From Candidatus Methylobacter titanis (GTDB lineage Bacteria > Pseudomonadota > Gammaproteobacteria > Methylococcales > Methylomonadaceae), in contig JAQSDX010000019.1 of assembly GCA_029946125.1 (NCBI GenBank), forward strand, positions 1 to 57,915: a stretch of DNA of 57,915 nt. Reading direction: 5' to 3'. This document shows, piece by piece, positions 8,634 through 17,107 of this stretch; the stretch's first letter is position 1; every line of letters begins with the position of its first letter. The notes under the pieces are model-generated. The model was not told the DNA's origin. It did not search any database and saw nothing but the letters and a program-made list of their open reading frames with translations. Made by a program: the position numbers and the translations under genes.

Positions 8634-9659
8634 GTGGGAAACATTAGTATTATCAACCGAAAGGAAAACATTTCTGTCGAATGTCCTTTCCCACCTCCTG
8701 AAACACAAAAATTCAGGTTTATTGATTTATTTGCAGGAATTGGCGGATTCAGACTTGCAATGCAATCAATTGGTGGAGTTTGTCAGTTCTCAAGTGAGTG
8801 GGATAGATATGCTCAAATTACTTATGAAGTAAATTTCGGCGAGGCCCCCGAAGGGGATATACGACAAATTTCTGAAAAAGATATTCCTGATCATGATGTT
8901 CTTTGTGCTGGCTTCCCATGTCAGCCCTTTAGTCTAGCGGGTGTTTCAGCCAGAAATTCTTTAAATACTGCTCATGGATTCGCTTGCGAAACTCAAGGCA
9001 CACTCTTTTTTGAAATTGCCCGTATAGTCGCCGAAAAACGCCCTAAAATTGTTTTTTTAGAGAATGTAAAGAATCTTGTCAATCATGACAAGGGGCATAC
9101 TTTCTCAGTTATAAAAAGAACTATGGAAGATTTAGGATATTCCTTCAACTACCAGTTAATAAACGCGGAAACTGAAGTTCCTCAAAAAAGAGTGCGTTGT
9201 TACATTGTTTGTTTGAGGGATACTCCGGAAAAATTTGAATTTCCCGAATTTACTGGGGAATCACAACCTTTAAAATCCATTTTGGAAGACAGAGTTGATA
9301 GTCGGTTCACAATATCCGATAAGTTATGGGCAGGGCATCAAAGAAGAACAACTGCCAATCTGGAACGAGGAACAGGCTTTACAGCCTTTTGTGCGGATAT
9401 TAATAAACCGGCTAATACTTTGGTAGCAAGATATGGCAAAGACGGAAAAGAATGCCTGATTCCTCAGAAAGGTAAAAATCCAAGAATGTTGACACCTCGT
9501 GAATGTGCCAATTTGCAAGGGTTTCCGAAAAACTTTCAAATACCTGTCGCCAAAACTTCAGCATACAAACAATTTGGAAACTCGGTTGCACTTCCTGTTG
9601 TGAAAAAAATTGCTGAAAAAATTGAATTGTATCTACTCGATGAGACTGTAAAGAAATGA
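8634..9659 (+). CDS. DNA (cytosine-5-)-methyltransferase
   Basis: This 341-aa protein is a complete Dcm-type C5-cytosine methyltransferase, which transfers methyl from SAM to cytosine in a fixed target site. Motif I (FAGIGGF) is at 33-39, the catalytic PCQ at 95-97 (Cys96 nucleophile) and ENV at 143-145. These are followed by QKRVR (motif VIII), a target-recognition region at about 200-270, TPRECANLQGFP (motif IX) and the FGNSV motif X. The start is GTG at 8634; no better ATG precedes the conserved core. Its stop overlaps the HNH endonuclease start (ATGA), so it forms one operon with that gene and vsr. The target sequence cannot be read off, but the linked Vsr implies that 5mC deamination (T:G mismatch) at its site is repaired. 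Confidence 0.95.
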   Translation: MGNISIINRKENISVECPFPPPETQKFRFIDLFAGIGGFRLAMQSIGGVCQFSSEWDRYAQITYEVNFGEAPEGDIRQISEKDIPDHDVLCAGFPCQPFSLAGVSARNSLNTAHGFACETQGTLFFEIARIVAEKRPKIVFLENVKNLVNHDKGHTFSVIKRTMEDLGYSFNYQLINAETEVPQKRVRCYIVCLRDTPEKFEFPEFTGESQPLKSILEDRVDSRFTISDKLWAGHQRRTTANLERGTGFTAFCADINKPANTLVARYGKDGKECLIPQKGKNPRMLTPRECANLQGFPKNFQIPVAKTSAYKQFGNSVALPVVKKIAEKIELYLLDETVKK

Positions 9660-10492
9660 AGTTCGGAAAAAATCAAAAACTAAAGTTTGATACGGATACT
9701 GGCTCATATTCGCTTGTCACCGATAGGGAGAACTTCGATTCTCAATTAACAGCCACAGACTATGAGGCACAACTATTAGTCGATTATTTTGGCGACTCAA
9801 ATATATTAGTAGGCCCCAAAAAAGACGACCCTCAAAAGGCGGCAAAGGACTTTAAGCATTATCCTAGCGGCAAAACAATAACTTTAAACCTTGTTCGCCC
9901 AAAGCCTGAAAAAACAGAATTGCGCCTTTATTTGTCTTCAAGAGCGGGTTTTAAACCTGAACCAAATTCGATCTGGTTCATGTTTGTAAAAGACAGTAAT
10001 CTATGGATTGGCAGCATGCCCGAAACTGAGTGGCGAAATGAGAACTCGATTATCATTTATGATGAAAGTGAAGAGGTCTATCAAGACTCACTTGCTGAAC
10101 TTGATGAAATCAAAATAAAGAATTTAAAAGCTAAAGATGTGTTTTCAAGGGATAGGAATCTGGCTATAAAGAGAATCAAAATGGAAAATTATGCTTGTGA
10201 ATACAATTCATCACATAATATCTTTATATCGCGCCATACTAATCTGCCTTTTCTTGAGGCTCATCATTTAATTCCTATGTCGTTGCAAAAACTAACCGCG
10301 CAAAAGCTGGATGTTCTTGATAATATTTTCAGCCTTTGTCCATATTGCCACAGAGCAATTCATCATGCCGATAAGAATTTAACAAGAAATATTATTGATA
10401 AGCTTGTTGATAAAAGACCGCAAGTTCTGGACATCATGAATGTGACACCAGCCGATTTATTTGGTTTGTATTCAGTTGAAGAAATTTATTAG
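9656..10492 (+). CDS. HNH restriction endonuclease of the R-M system
   Basis: This 278-aa protein has a C-terminal HNH nuclease domain (about 178-240): EAHH with the metal-activating His pair at 203-204, D222-N223, and an LCPYCHRAIHH segment with zinc-type Cys228/Cys231. The first Cys pair is reduced to C181 only, so the zinc site is atypical. Residues 1-165 are a separate domain I do not recognise, probably for DNA-site binding. It overlaps the methyltransferase by 4 bases and is followed within 2 bases by vsr. It is most likely the cognate endonuclease cutting the unmethylated target. A methylation-dependent McrA-like activity is the alternative, but would conflict with living beside the methyltransferase. 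Confidence 0.85.
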   Translation: MKFGKNQKLKFDTDTGSYSLVTDRENFDSQLTATDYEAQLLVDYFGDSNILVGPKKDDPQKAAKDFKHYPSGKTITLNLVRPKPEKTELRLYLSSRAGFKPEPNSIWFMFVKDSNLWIGSMPETEWRNENSIIIYDESEEVYQDSLAELDEIKIKNLKAKDVFSRDRNLAIKRIKMENYACEYNSSHNIFISRHTNLPFLEAHHLIPMSLQKLTAQKLDVLDNIFSLCPYCHRAIHHADKNLTRNIIDKLVDKRPQVLDIMNVTPADLFGLYSVEEIY

Positions 10493-10494
10493 TT

Positions 10495-10914
10495 TTGGAT
10501 AGATTAAGCCCTGAAAAACGCAGCTGGAATATGAGCAGGATACGGGCAAAAGACACAAAACCAGAAACTCTAGTTCGCTCACTTCTCCACAAACTTGGCT
10601 TTCGATTCCGTTTGCACAGAAAAGATTTGCCAGGGAAACCGGATATAGTGCTTCCAAAATATAAGACCGTTATTGAAGTTAAGGGTTGTTACTGGCATAG
10701 GCACCAAGGCTGTAAGGACGCTACATGTCCCAAAACAAATACAGAGTTTTGGGAGAAAAAGTTTGCTGAAACAGTTAACAGAGATATAAAAAATATTGAA
10801 TTATTAAAAAAATTAGGTTGGGAAATACTAATTATTTGGGAATGCGAAACAAAAAATATAGATCAACTTGCAGAAACAGTGATTCGGCAACTTGAGCAAA
10901 AGCATCACGATTAA
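10495..10914 (+). CDS. vsr: very short patch repair endonuclease
   Basis: This 139-aa protein belongs to the Vsr family, which nicks 5' of T in T:G mismatches formed by deamination of 5-methylcytosine. Visible signatures are the R-S-x-x-M-S-x-I-R-x-K-x-T-K-P-E opening, PDIV with metal-binding Asp50, the C-Y-W-H-R-H stretch (C65, H68, H70) with C73 and C78 for zinc, and the TNTEFWxxK motif. The start is a TTG at 10495, chosen because the preceding codons encode the conserved N-terminal helix; the first ATG (codon 13) would cut into it. It is the last gene of the methyltransferase-HNH-vsr operon. Confidence 0.95.
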   Translation: MDRLSPEKRSWNMSRIRAKDTKPETLVRSLLHKLGFRFRLHRKDLPGKPDIVLPKYKTVIEVKGCYWHRHQGCKDATCPKTNTEFWEKKFAETVNRDIKNIELLKKLGWEILIIWECETKNIDQLAETVIRQLEQKHHD

Positions 10915-11093
10915 GCGGACTAAGAGTCCGTTGGATTTTGATCAAGAATAAAATGCGGTCAAACTAAACCGACCATCTGCTCTTGGCCGGTTTGAGCCGA
11001 TCAAAGCTGTAAGGCGGATCATTTGTAGGATGGATTCGCCGCTAGGCAATCCGCCGCAACTTCGGCTGGCTGTATAATTGGCGTTGTGCGCTG

Positions 11094-11168
11094 AATCAAT
11101 GGGGTCAGGTTGAATTGATTGTTGATTAAAGCCAGTTAACTAAAATCAACGATACTGCCCCATTGATT
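11094..11168. repeat. 75-bp nested palindromic MITE-like element
   Basis: Perfect 11-bp terminal inverted repeats (AATCAATGGGG at 11094-11104; CCCCATTGATT at 11158-11168) enclose a second inverted repeat (GTTGATT at 11121-11127; AATCAAC at 11144-11150). Size and nested symmetry fit a miniature transposable element or REP-type palindrome with no coding capacity. Confidence 0.75.
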
Positions 11169-11204
11169 GCGCTACCGTTTATCCGAAAAGGCCAAGCCAT
11201 GTAA

Positions 11205-11252
11205 GGTACGCTGTGCGTATCATCGAACCTTGAAAGGTACGCACAGCGTACC
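11205..11252. repeat. 15-bp perfect inverted repeat
   Basis: GGTACGCTGTGCGTA at 11205-11219 is exactly complementary to TACGCACAGCGTACC at 11238-11252, with an 18-base loop. It lies just upstream of the antitoxin remnant and resembles dispersed palindromes; there is no T-run that would make it a terminator. Confidence 0.8.
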
Positions 11253-11290
11253 CTACGAGACTGGAAGCTATATTTAAATAGAGCAAGGCG

Positions 11291-11608
11291 ATGAAAAGAA
11301 ATCTGTTTGATGAGCTCAGTGAAGGTTTCGATGCTTTGGCGGAGCAGCGCCAAGGCAAGCGCACGTTGAGAACTCACGAAATTGAGATAAAGCCTGCGCC
11401 GGAGTTAGCTGCCGCCGAACTGGTGGTGTTGCGGGAACGACTACATTTGTCGCGGGCGGTGTTCGCCCGTTACCTCCGAACCAATCCGCGCACTTTGTAG
11501 AATTGGGAGCAAGAACGAGGACGTGCCAAGCCCAGCGCCCAAGCGGCGTTGCTGATTCGGTTGGTGTCGTCCTATCCGGACACGCTAGAGCGTTTGGGGC
11601 GAATTTAA
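11291..11608 (+). pseudogene. antitoxin-type HTH protein interrupted by an in-frame TAG
   Basis: The frame from ATG 11291 encodes a protein of the small antitoxin/HTH type: an N-terminal MKRNLFDEL segment, the KRTLRTHEIE linker, then an HTH region (LRERLHLSRAVFARYLRTNPRTL). TAG at 11498-11500 stops it. The same frame then continues as NWEQERGRAKPSAQAALLIRL to TAA at 11606-11608, which is the normal C-terminus of this family. The family usually has Glu (LENWEQ) where the TAG sits, so a single GAG to TAG change explains it. Full length would be 105 aa; the truncated product is 69 aa and lacks the end of the HTH. No toxin partner is visible upstream. The last bases overlap the 3' end of selD on the opposite strand. 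Confidence 0.82.
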
Positions 11609-13893
11609 TCAATAGATACCACTTCATTCACGATTATTTCCCGCTGATCAATCACTTCGCCTATAACGCAGGCCTTGGCTACGCCATTTTGATGCAGGGC
11701 TTTTATACACGCTTCCATCTGATCGAGTGGCACTGAAAACAACAGTCCGCCGCTGGTTTGAGGATCGAACAGCGCAGGAAACTTTTGATTGTTCACATCG
11801 GCTCCCAGCACTGCACTTAAAGACCGATAATTTTCCTCGGCAATAGAAGCGTAATAGCCTTTGGCAAATAATTCGCCAACACCGTCGAATAAGGGGATCG
11901 CCTTGTAGTCGATTTTAACGCCCAAAGCTTGGCCGGTATTTTTCCCCATCATCTCAAAGGCATGGCCTAGCAGGCCGAAGCCGGTAATATCGGTGCAGCC
12001 GGAAACGCTAAAGGACTTGATGATTTCCATCGCGGTTTTGTTGGATTGCAGCATGCTTGAAAGCGCATGATCCACCAGTTTGCCATTAGCCTGGGCGAGC
12101 ATATTGGCGGCGAAGATAACGCCGGTGCCGATCGGTTTGGTCAGTATCAGCCGGTTTCCGGGTTGAGTGAGCTGTTTTCTTAAAACCTGATCCGACGCGA
12201 CTTCGCCCTGGACTGCAATCGATATGGCAAGCTCCGCGCCTTCGCCGGTATGGCCACCGACCAGGGAGGCGGCGCTTTGGGTCAAAATGTCCAGCACGCC
12301 CGACATCAGTTGAAAAATGTCTTCCTGCTGAATCTTCTTGTTTGCAGCGCCGAGTGTCAGGCCGACTTGCGCGGTTTTGGCAACGCCGCCCATCGCATAG
12401 ATGTCGCTTAACGCATGTTGGGTGGCAATTTGCCCCAGCAGGTAAGGGTCCGAAATGAACGAGCGGAATTGATCGATGCTTTGCAGGCACAGGCTATGCT
12501 CGGAAAACCGGGTCAACGCGCAGTCTTCGCCATCCTTGACGCCCAGCAAAACGGCGTCGTCTTTGGGGATGTCCAGCTTGTTCAGACTCAGCGTTAGCGT
12601 GGAAGCGGCAAGCTTGCTGCCGCAGCCGCCGCAGGTATTGCTTTCCCAATCCTCGGGGACCAGCGTGGTCTTGGGCACCGGCATGGTTTTATCGAAATGC
12701 CGGGGCTTTACGCTGAAAGTCTTGGCCTGGAAGCGCTTCATAAAGCGCCTGTCGATGCCGTCCTTAACCGTCCACAGCAATGACGGCCACATCCATCTGA
12801 GCATTGATGCGCTATCCTGATGAACCAAGGCTTTGCGCTCGCCTATGGTGATTAAAGACAGCACGTTTTTCTTGGGATGAAAGGTTTTTAACGCGGATTT
12901 TCCGGTGAAAAAAGCGCGGATATTGTGCTCAAGCACCATGCCTTGCCGGACCGCATAAACGCCGGCCTTTTTCAGCGGGGACGGCGAAAAGTGTATGCAA
13001 TCACCGGCGGCAAACAGGTCGTGTTCGTTTTCAACCAGCAGGTTTCCATTGACCTTTACAAAACCGTCCTGGCTCACCGCTAGTCCCGAGTCTTTAAACC
13101 ACTGCGGCGCGGCTGCTTGGGTAGCCGTCAGCACCCGATAAAAATCTTTCGTCTGGATAAGTCCTTGTTCGTCTTTAAGCACTAGGCCGTTTTCCTGTTC
13201 TTTAAGCGCCTGGGTGTTTTTAAAGACTTTTATGTCTAGCTCTTCGAGCGTTTTTGACAGCCTTTTTTGGGCTGAAATATCTTTGGCTGAAACCAGGAAT
13301 TCATGCCGGTGTATAAGGCTCACCTCGGCATTCCAGTTATGTTGGTCGATTAGCATTTTCAGGATAATCGAGATTTCAACGCCTGAGGCGCCGGCGCCAA
13401 TAACGGCAATTTGCAGGGATTCGCTGCCTTTGTAAGATTTCAGGTCGGCGATCAGACGATCCCAATGCGCGATAAACCTGGAAATCGGTTTAAGTGGAAT
13501 AAGTTTTAACGCCGCCTCTTCCGATGAATTTTCTATGCTTTTAGGGGCTATGCCGACGTTAATGGATGCGCAGTCGTAACCGACTTCCACTCTGTTCTCC
13601 AGCCGGATTTTTTTCCTTTGCGGATCGATGCCGATGATGTTGGCCTTGATAAAACGCTGGCCGAGTTCCTCGCAGATGCGTCTTAAATCGAAATGGCATT
13701 CTTCATAGGAATAATAGCCCGCCAAGTAGCCGGGTATCATGCCGGAGTACGGCGAATGCGTTTGGTCGGATATCAGGGTGATCCTAAGTCCGCCAATCGG
13801 ATTCATGGCCAGCATTTTCAAGACCTGGATGTTGGCATGCCCGCCGCCGAGCAAAACCAGGTCTGAAACTATCGGGGTTGACTTGTTATTCAT
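11605..13893 (-). CDS. selD: selenide, water dikinase fused to NADH-dehydrogenase-like flavoprotein
   Basis: This 762-aa protein joins two enzymes. Residues about 8-390 are an FAD-dependent pyridine-nucleotide-disulfide oxidoreductase related to type-2 NADH dehydrogenase. They show a GGGHANI FAD-binding opening, a GAGASGVE NAD-binding motif and an F-A-A-G-D-C-I-H FAD motif. Residues about 410-762 are SelD, which makes selenophosphate from selenide and ATP. The CGGCGSK motif at 421-427 supplies Cys424 and Lys427, equivalent to Cys17 and Lys20 of E. coli SelD, plus an extra Cys421. GGHTGEGAE and the C-terminal FDPQTSGGLL motif complete the AIRS fold. The fusion is known in several bacteria and cyanobacteria; the oxidoreductase may supply reduced selenium. 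It overlaps selU by 8 bases, so selenophosphate is probably used for 2-selenouridine in tRNA. Confidence 0.96.
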   Translation of the reverse strand: MNNKSTPIVSDLVLLGGGHANIQVLKMLAMNPIGGLRITLISDQTHSPYSGMIPGYLAGYYSYEECHFDLRRICEELGQRFIKANIIGIDPQRKKIRLENRVEVGYDCASINVGIAPKSIENSSEEAALKLIPLKPISRFIAHWDRLIADLKSYKGSESLQIAVIGAGASGVEISIILKMLIDQHNWNAEVSLIHRHEFLVSAKDISAQKRLSKTLEELDIKVFKNTQALKEQENGLVLKDEQGLIQTKDFYRVLTATQAAAPQWFKDSGLAVSQDGFVKVNGNLLVENEHDLFAAGDCIHFSPSPLKKAGVYAVRQGMVLEHNIRAFFTGKSALKTFHPKKNVLSLITIGERKALVHQDSASMLRWMWPSLLWTVKDGIDRRFMKRFQAKTFSVKPRHFDKTMPVPKTTLVPEDWESNTCGGCGSKLAASTLTLSLNKLDIPKDDAVLLGVKDGEDCALTRFSEHSLCLQSIDQFRSFISDPYLLGQIATQHALSDIYAMGGVAKTAQVGLTLGAANKKIQQEDIFQLMSGVLDILTQSAASLVGGHTGEGAELAISIAVQGEVASDQVLRKQLTQPGNRLILTKPIGTGVIFAANMLAQANGKLVDHALSSMLQSNKTAMEIIKSFSVSGCTDITGFGLLGHAFEMMGKNTGQALGVKIDYKAIPLFDGVGELFAKGYYASIAEENYRSLSAVLGADVNNQKFPALFDPQTSGGLLFSVPLDQMEACIKALHQNGVAKACVIGEVIDQREIIVNEVVSID

Positions 13894-14971
13894 CGTGCAG
13901 CTGCGTTAAAAAATCCAAACAGTCCTGCCAGGAGCCTTGAAACAAGGTCTTCCGTGATTTCAAAGACAACGAATGGATATAAAGTTTGTCGTAATAATGC
14001 GTCAGCAGGCGCTCAATCCAGTCGAGATACGCGTCTGCGTAAGCCTCATTCAGCGCATCGAATTGGAACGATTGGCTCAGCATAGTCTTAATGTTATCGC
14101 ACTCTAGGCCGCCCAGCTTGTTCCTGATCCGTTCGACATTTTTGGCAAAGCCGGCTTCCAGCTCGTGTAACGCCATGCCGCCTGCAAAAGGCGCTTGGAT
14201 ATATTCCTTAAAGATTGCCAATGCCCGAACCCGGGCCGGTGTTTCGATCATCACCATCGGCGCAGGGACCATCCGGGCATAAAACAGGTCAGGCACATGG
14301 CATCGGCCGATATTGGGGCTTTCATCCTCCAGCACAAAATTATCGGCAACTTGATATAACGCTTGCGCCAACTTGTTTTCAAACGTGGCTTGCTGGGGCT
14401 GGCTTCTGCCAACATAGGCTCCGAAAGCGCTGCCGCGATGATCGGCAAGCGCTTCAAGATCGACAAAGTGCCGGAGCCGATGGATTAAGCGGGTTTTGCC
14501 CGATCCGGTCATGCCGGAAAGGACGATAAAGGGAACGGGATTCTCTATGGCCTTAAGCGACTCATGTCTTAAACCTTTGTAGCCGGAATCGACCCGTAAA
14601 ACTTCAAGTCCGTTTTGATAGACCCAATCCTGGGCTAGCCGGGAGCGCAGACCGCCGCGCCAACAAAAGATCAACGCGGGTTGCTGGGGATGGCTTTTAA
14701 TCGATTCGCACCATTGCTGAATCATCCGCTCCTTATAATCGCCGCTGACCAGTTTGTGCCCAAGCGCTTTGGCGGCTTCCGAGCCTTCGGTCTTATAGGT
14801 CAGTCCCACATCATGGCGATGGGCGTCTGAAAGTATCGGGATGTTTAGCGTGTTTTCGAAGTGCGCTTTTTCATATTCCCCCTCCGACCTTACATCAATC
14901 ACAGTCACTTGATTATTGGCGCTAAGCAGTCTAAAAGCCTCGGCTGCGGGAATGGTAGGGTGATGGTTCAT
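13886..14971 (-). CDS. selU: tRNA 2-selenouridine synthase
   Basis: This 361-aa SelU (MnmH/YbbB) converts 2-thiouridine at the wobble position of certain tRNAs to 2-selenouridine through a geranylated intermediate, using selenophosphate. An N-terminal rhodanese domain (about 1-130) carries the catalytic Cys103 in FCWRGGLRS. A P-loop domain follows with GMTGSGKT at 153-160. Length and order match the family. It is the first gene of the selU-selD pair (minus strand) and overlaps selD by 8 bases. No selA, selB or Sec tRNA is visible in the window, so the local genes support selenouridine use only. Confidence 0.96.
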   Translation of the reverse strand: MNHHPTIPAAEAFRLLSANNQVTVIDVRSEGEYEKAHFENTLNIPILSDAHRHDVGLTYKTEGSEAAKALGHKLVSGDYKERMIQQWCESIKSHPQQPALIFCWRGGLRSRLAQDWVYQNGLEVLRVDSGYKGLRHESLKAIENPVPFIVLSGMTGSGKTRLIHRLRHFVDLEALADHRGSAFGAYVGRSQPQQATFENKLAQALYQVADNFVLEDESPNIGRCHVPDLFYARMVPAPMVMIETPARVRALAIFKEYIQAPFAGGMALHELEAGFAKNVERIRNKLGGLECDNIKTMLSQSFQFDALNEAYADAYLDWIERLLTHYYDKLYIHSLSLKSRKTLFQGSWQDCLDFLTQLHDE

Positions 14972-15288
14972 ATTGAAATTATGGTCAGCAAGAATTCGCC
15001 TTAATATAACAGAAACGGCTGGCGATCTTCTTGCTGAACCAGGAAGAGGGCGTTGATTTGATTTTTTGATTTGTCCGGTGAGATGGGCGTTTTCAGATGC
15101 AAACTATGGACTGCATTTATGTGTCGACAGTCCGGCATGCCCGCTTCTATAGACTCCACACGGAAAACCAGGTGGGTCGGCAGGTAATCTTGGTAGGGTG
15201 CGTTCAACTTAAACGCACCCTTATTCACAAGGTAAAAGTAATAAAGTACGGTGTGGATTCGATCCGCTACCTAATTATGCGCGGTTAT
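14972..15288. other. intergenic region with a palindrome between trhO and selU
   Basis: Both neighbours are on the minus strand and no gene is supported. It contains a 10-bp inverted repeat AGGGTGCGTT (15195-15204) and AACGCACCCT (15212-15221) with a 7-base loop. This resembles dispersed repeats; it has no downstream T-run on the minus strand, so I do not call it a terminator. The selU promoter should lie near 14975-15020. Confidence 0.5.
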
Positions 15289-16266
15289 TTACTCTTCCAA
15301 TACCCGTTGCCGCCGTTGCAATTTGGCTACACGTTTTTGGATCAGCATCTTGGCGGCATCTGCGCCGATATGGGCTTCACCACGTTTTTTGGCTAATTCC
15401 ATTTGTTTTTCACGCTCGATGAACCGAGTTTTTTGTTCAGGGGTGATTTTATCGTAACAATGAGGACAGCTTACCCCTTGCAGATAGTTGTCGCTGGCTT
15501 TATCGGCTTCGGTGATGGGCAGGCGGCAAGCGTTACACTGGTCGTAATTGCCTTTTTCAAGCTGAAGATTCACCGTCACCCGGTCGTCAAAGACAAAGCA
15601 TTCTCCTTCCCAAAGCGTTTCCTGGGCGGGGACTTCTTCCAGATATTTTAATATCCCGCCTTTTAGGTGGTAAACCTCGTCGAAACCCTGTTCTTTTAAG
15701 AAAGCCGTGGATTTTTCACAACGGATGCCGCCGGTGCAAAACATCGCGACTTTTTTGTGTTTTTCCGGATCGAGATTTTCTTTAATGTACTGGGGAAACT
15801 CGCGAAAACTGGTGGTATTGGGGTTAATGGCGTTTTTAAAAGTGCCGACTTTAAATTCGTAGTCGTTGCGCGTGTCCACCAGTATCACCTCAGGATCAGA
15901 GATCAGTTTGTTCCAATCTTTAGGGCTGACATAAGTGCCCACCACGCGCTTGGGGTCGATGCCTTCCACGCCCATCGTCACGATCTCTTTTTTGAGTTTA
16001 ACTTTGGCGCGGTTGAAAGGTAGTGTGTCGGTCAGCGATTCCTTGTGATCGATATCAGCCAAACGCGGGTCGCTACGCAACCAGTCCAGCACGGTGTCGA
16101 TGGCTTGACGCGATCCGGCTATGGTGCCGTTGATGCCCTCGCTGGCCAGCAGCAAGGTGCCGCGAACTTGATGGGCTTCCATCACCTGATGCAGGGGTTG
16201 ACGCAAAGCCTGATAATTTTCCAGGGTGACAAATTTGTATAGAGCGCAAACAACTATTTGAGACAT
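15289..16266 (-). CDS. trhO: tRNA uridine(34) hydroxylase, rhodanese family
   Basis: This 325-aa protein matches the TrhO (YceA) family, which hydroxylates U34 of tRNAs on the way to 5-methoxy- or 5-carboxymethoxyuridine. It has an N-terminal acylphosphatase-like domain (about 5-95; ASEGINGT at 41-48) and a central rhodanese domain (about 115-215). The active-site Cys177 lies in the FCTGGIRC loop with Cys183. A Cys-rich tail follows (C-x-x-C near NACRLP and CPHC), probably binding zinc, and then a charged helix. It is monocistronic by spacing. Being beside another wobble-uridine enzyme (SelU) may be chance. Confidence 0.93.
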   Translation of the reverse strand: MSQIVVCALYKFVTLENYQALRQPLHQVMEAHQVRGTLLLASEGINGTIAGSRQAIDTVLDWLRSDPRLADIDHKESLTDTLPFNRAKVKLKKEIVTMGVEGIDPKRVVGTYVSPKDWNKLISDPEVILVDTRNDYEFKVGTFKNAINPNTTSFREFPQYIKENLDPEKHKKVAMFCTGGIRCEKSTAFLKEQGFDEVYHLKGGILKYLEEVPAQETLWEGECFVFDDRVTVNLQLEKGNYDQCNACRLPITEADKASDNYLQGVSCPHCYDKITPEQKTRFIEREKQMELAKKRGEAHIGADAAKMLIQKRVAKLQRRQRVLEE

Positions 16267-16647
16267 TATTATTCCTTGTTGCCAGCCGGAACGTAAATCC
16301 GGTGCAAAAAATGATAGATTTTCAGGGGATTGATGTCCTAAAACTAAAAGTAAAAGGCTTTTTTGAGTTGGCGCTTATTTCCGTCGAGAAAAAGCCCTCA
16401 AAAAAGTGCGTGAATGATAACACGATCCTTAACCGCAATAATAAAAGCTTAAGACATGAGGCTCTCTTCGGTCGACGGTATACTGAAATTGAGTCATTGC
16501 TGTGCCGTCAAAATTTCTCGGCGTGGCGGCTTTTAAATCCTGCTGCCAGATCGACAGGTAACTAGATTTAAGCAATAATACTGCGCATAAATTTGTGCCT
16601 CGTTTCCAAATAATTAAACAGTAATAATCCAACAGTATTGGTGCTCA
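16267..16647. other. divergent intergenic region trhO/dnaJ-like
   Basis: No gene is supported. It separates divergently transcribed genes and must hold both promoters. A 10-bp inverted repeat CTTTTTTGAG (16358-16367) and CTCAAAAAAG (16397-16406) with a 29-base loop is the only structure I see; its role is unknown. Confidence 0.45.
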
Positions 16648-16989
16648 ATGAATGCAAAGCAAAAAGATTTATACAGAATATTAGGTGTTATCGGTAGCGC
16701 AGAGTTAGCAGTTATTAGGGCGGCATATAAGGCTCTAATGATGATTTATCACCCTGACAGATATGAGGGTGATAAAAAAGATGCCGTAAGAAAGTCAAAA
16801 GAAATTAACGAAGCCTATGCTGTATTGATTGATCCGGATAAACGTCAAAAATATGATGCACAGCGAGTGATTAAGTCGGGGAAGTTAGTCGATGACTCCG
16901 AGAATGAGTTGAATAAGGTATTGAGCGAATTTAAGCGGATGTTAACGGAATCTGAAGCGATACTAAATATATTAAATGAACCTGACTAG
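16648..16989 (+). CDS. short J-domain (DnaJ-like) protein
   Basis: This 113-aa protein has a complete J domain at about 6-67, with the HPD tripeptide at 35-37 that stimulates Hsp70 ATPase. The usual YRILGV opening, the [10 protein letters not shown] helix III and a D-x-x-K-R-x-x-Y-D end are all present. The remaining 45 residues are a charged helical tail with no zinc-finger or substrate-binding domain, so it is a type III J protein whose client is set by the tail or by partners. The gene is isolated and is followed by a hairpin terminator at 17078-17101. Confidence 0.92.
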   Translation: MNAKQKDLYRILGVIGSAELAVIRAAYKALMMIYHPDRYEGDKKDAVRKSKEINEAYAVLIDPDKRQKYDAQRVIKSGKLVDDSENELNKVLSEFKRMLTESEAILNILNEPD

Positions 16990-17077
16990 GATTTAGTCAA
17001 TTTAGACATGACGTACTCAGTCAACTTTATTCTGACGGTTAAGCAACTGGATGTAGGGGCACACATGGAGGTTTAAG

Positions 17078-17101
17078 GCGGACAATGGTATCCGCTTTTT
17101 T
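17078..17101 (+). terminator. rho-independent terminator after the J-domain gene
   Basis: GCGGA (17078-17082) pairs with TCCGC (17091-17095) around an 8-base loop and is followed by six T residues (17096-17101). It lies about 90 bases past the J-protein stop. The A/T context may also serve the converging mlaA transcript. Confidence 0.65.
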
Positions 17102-17107
17102 AAAGTC

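Larger units (their letters stand above)
10915..11290. other. repeat-rich intergenic region right of the R-M island
   Basis: No functional gene is seen. It holds a GTAGGATGGAT-type repeat fragment near 11024-11060, a nested palindromic element at 11094-11168 and a 15-bp inverted repeat at 11205-11252, listed separately. No toxin gene precedes the antitoxin remnant at 11291, where a partner would normally be expected. Confidence 0.6.

Noticed and set aside
11126-11377. Minus-strand 83-codon frame as a toxin partner of the antitoxin remnant
   Set aside because: It runs through the palindromic repeats and antisense to the antitoxin, and shows no toxin-family residues.
15195-15221. Hairpin as terminator for trhO
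   Set aside because: The stem is strong but no T-run follows on the minus strand; it resembles dispersed palindromes instead.
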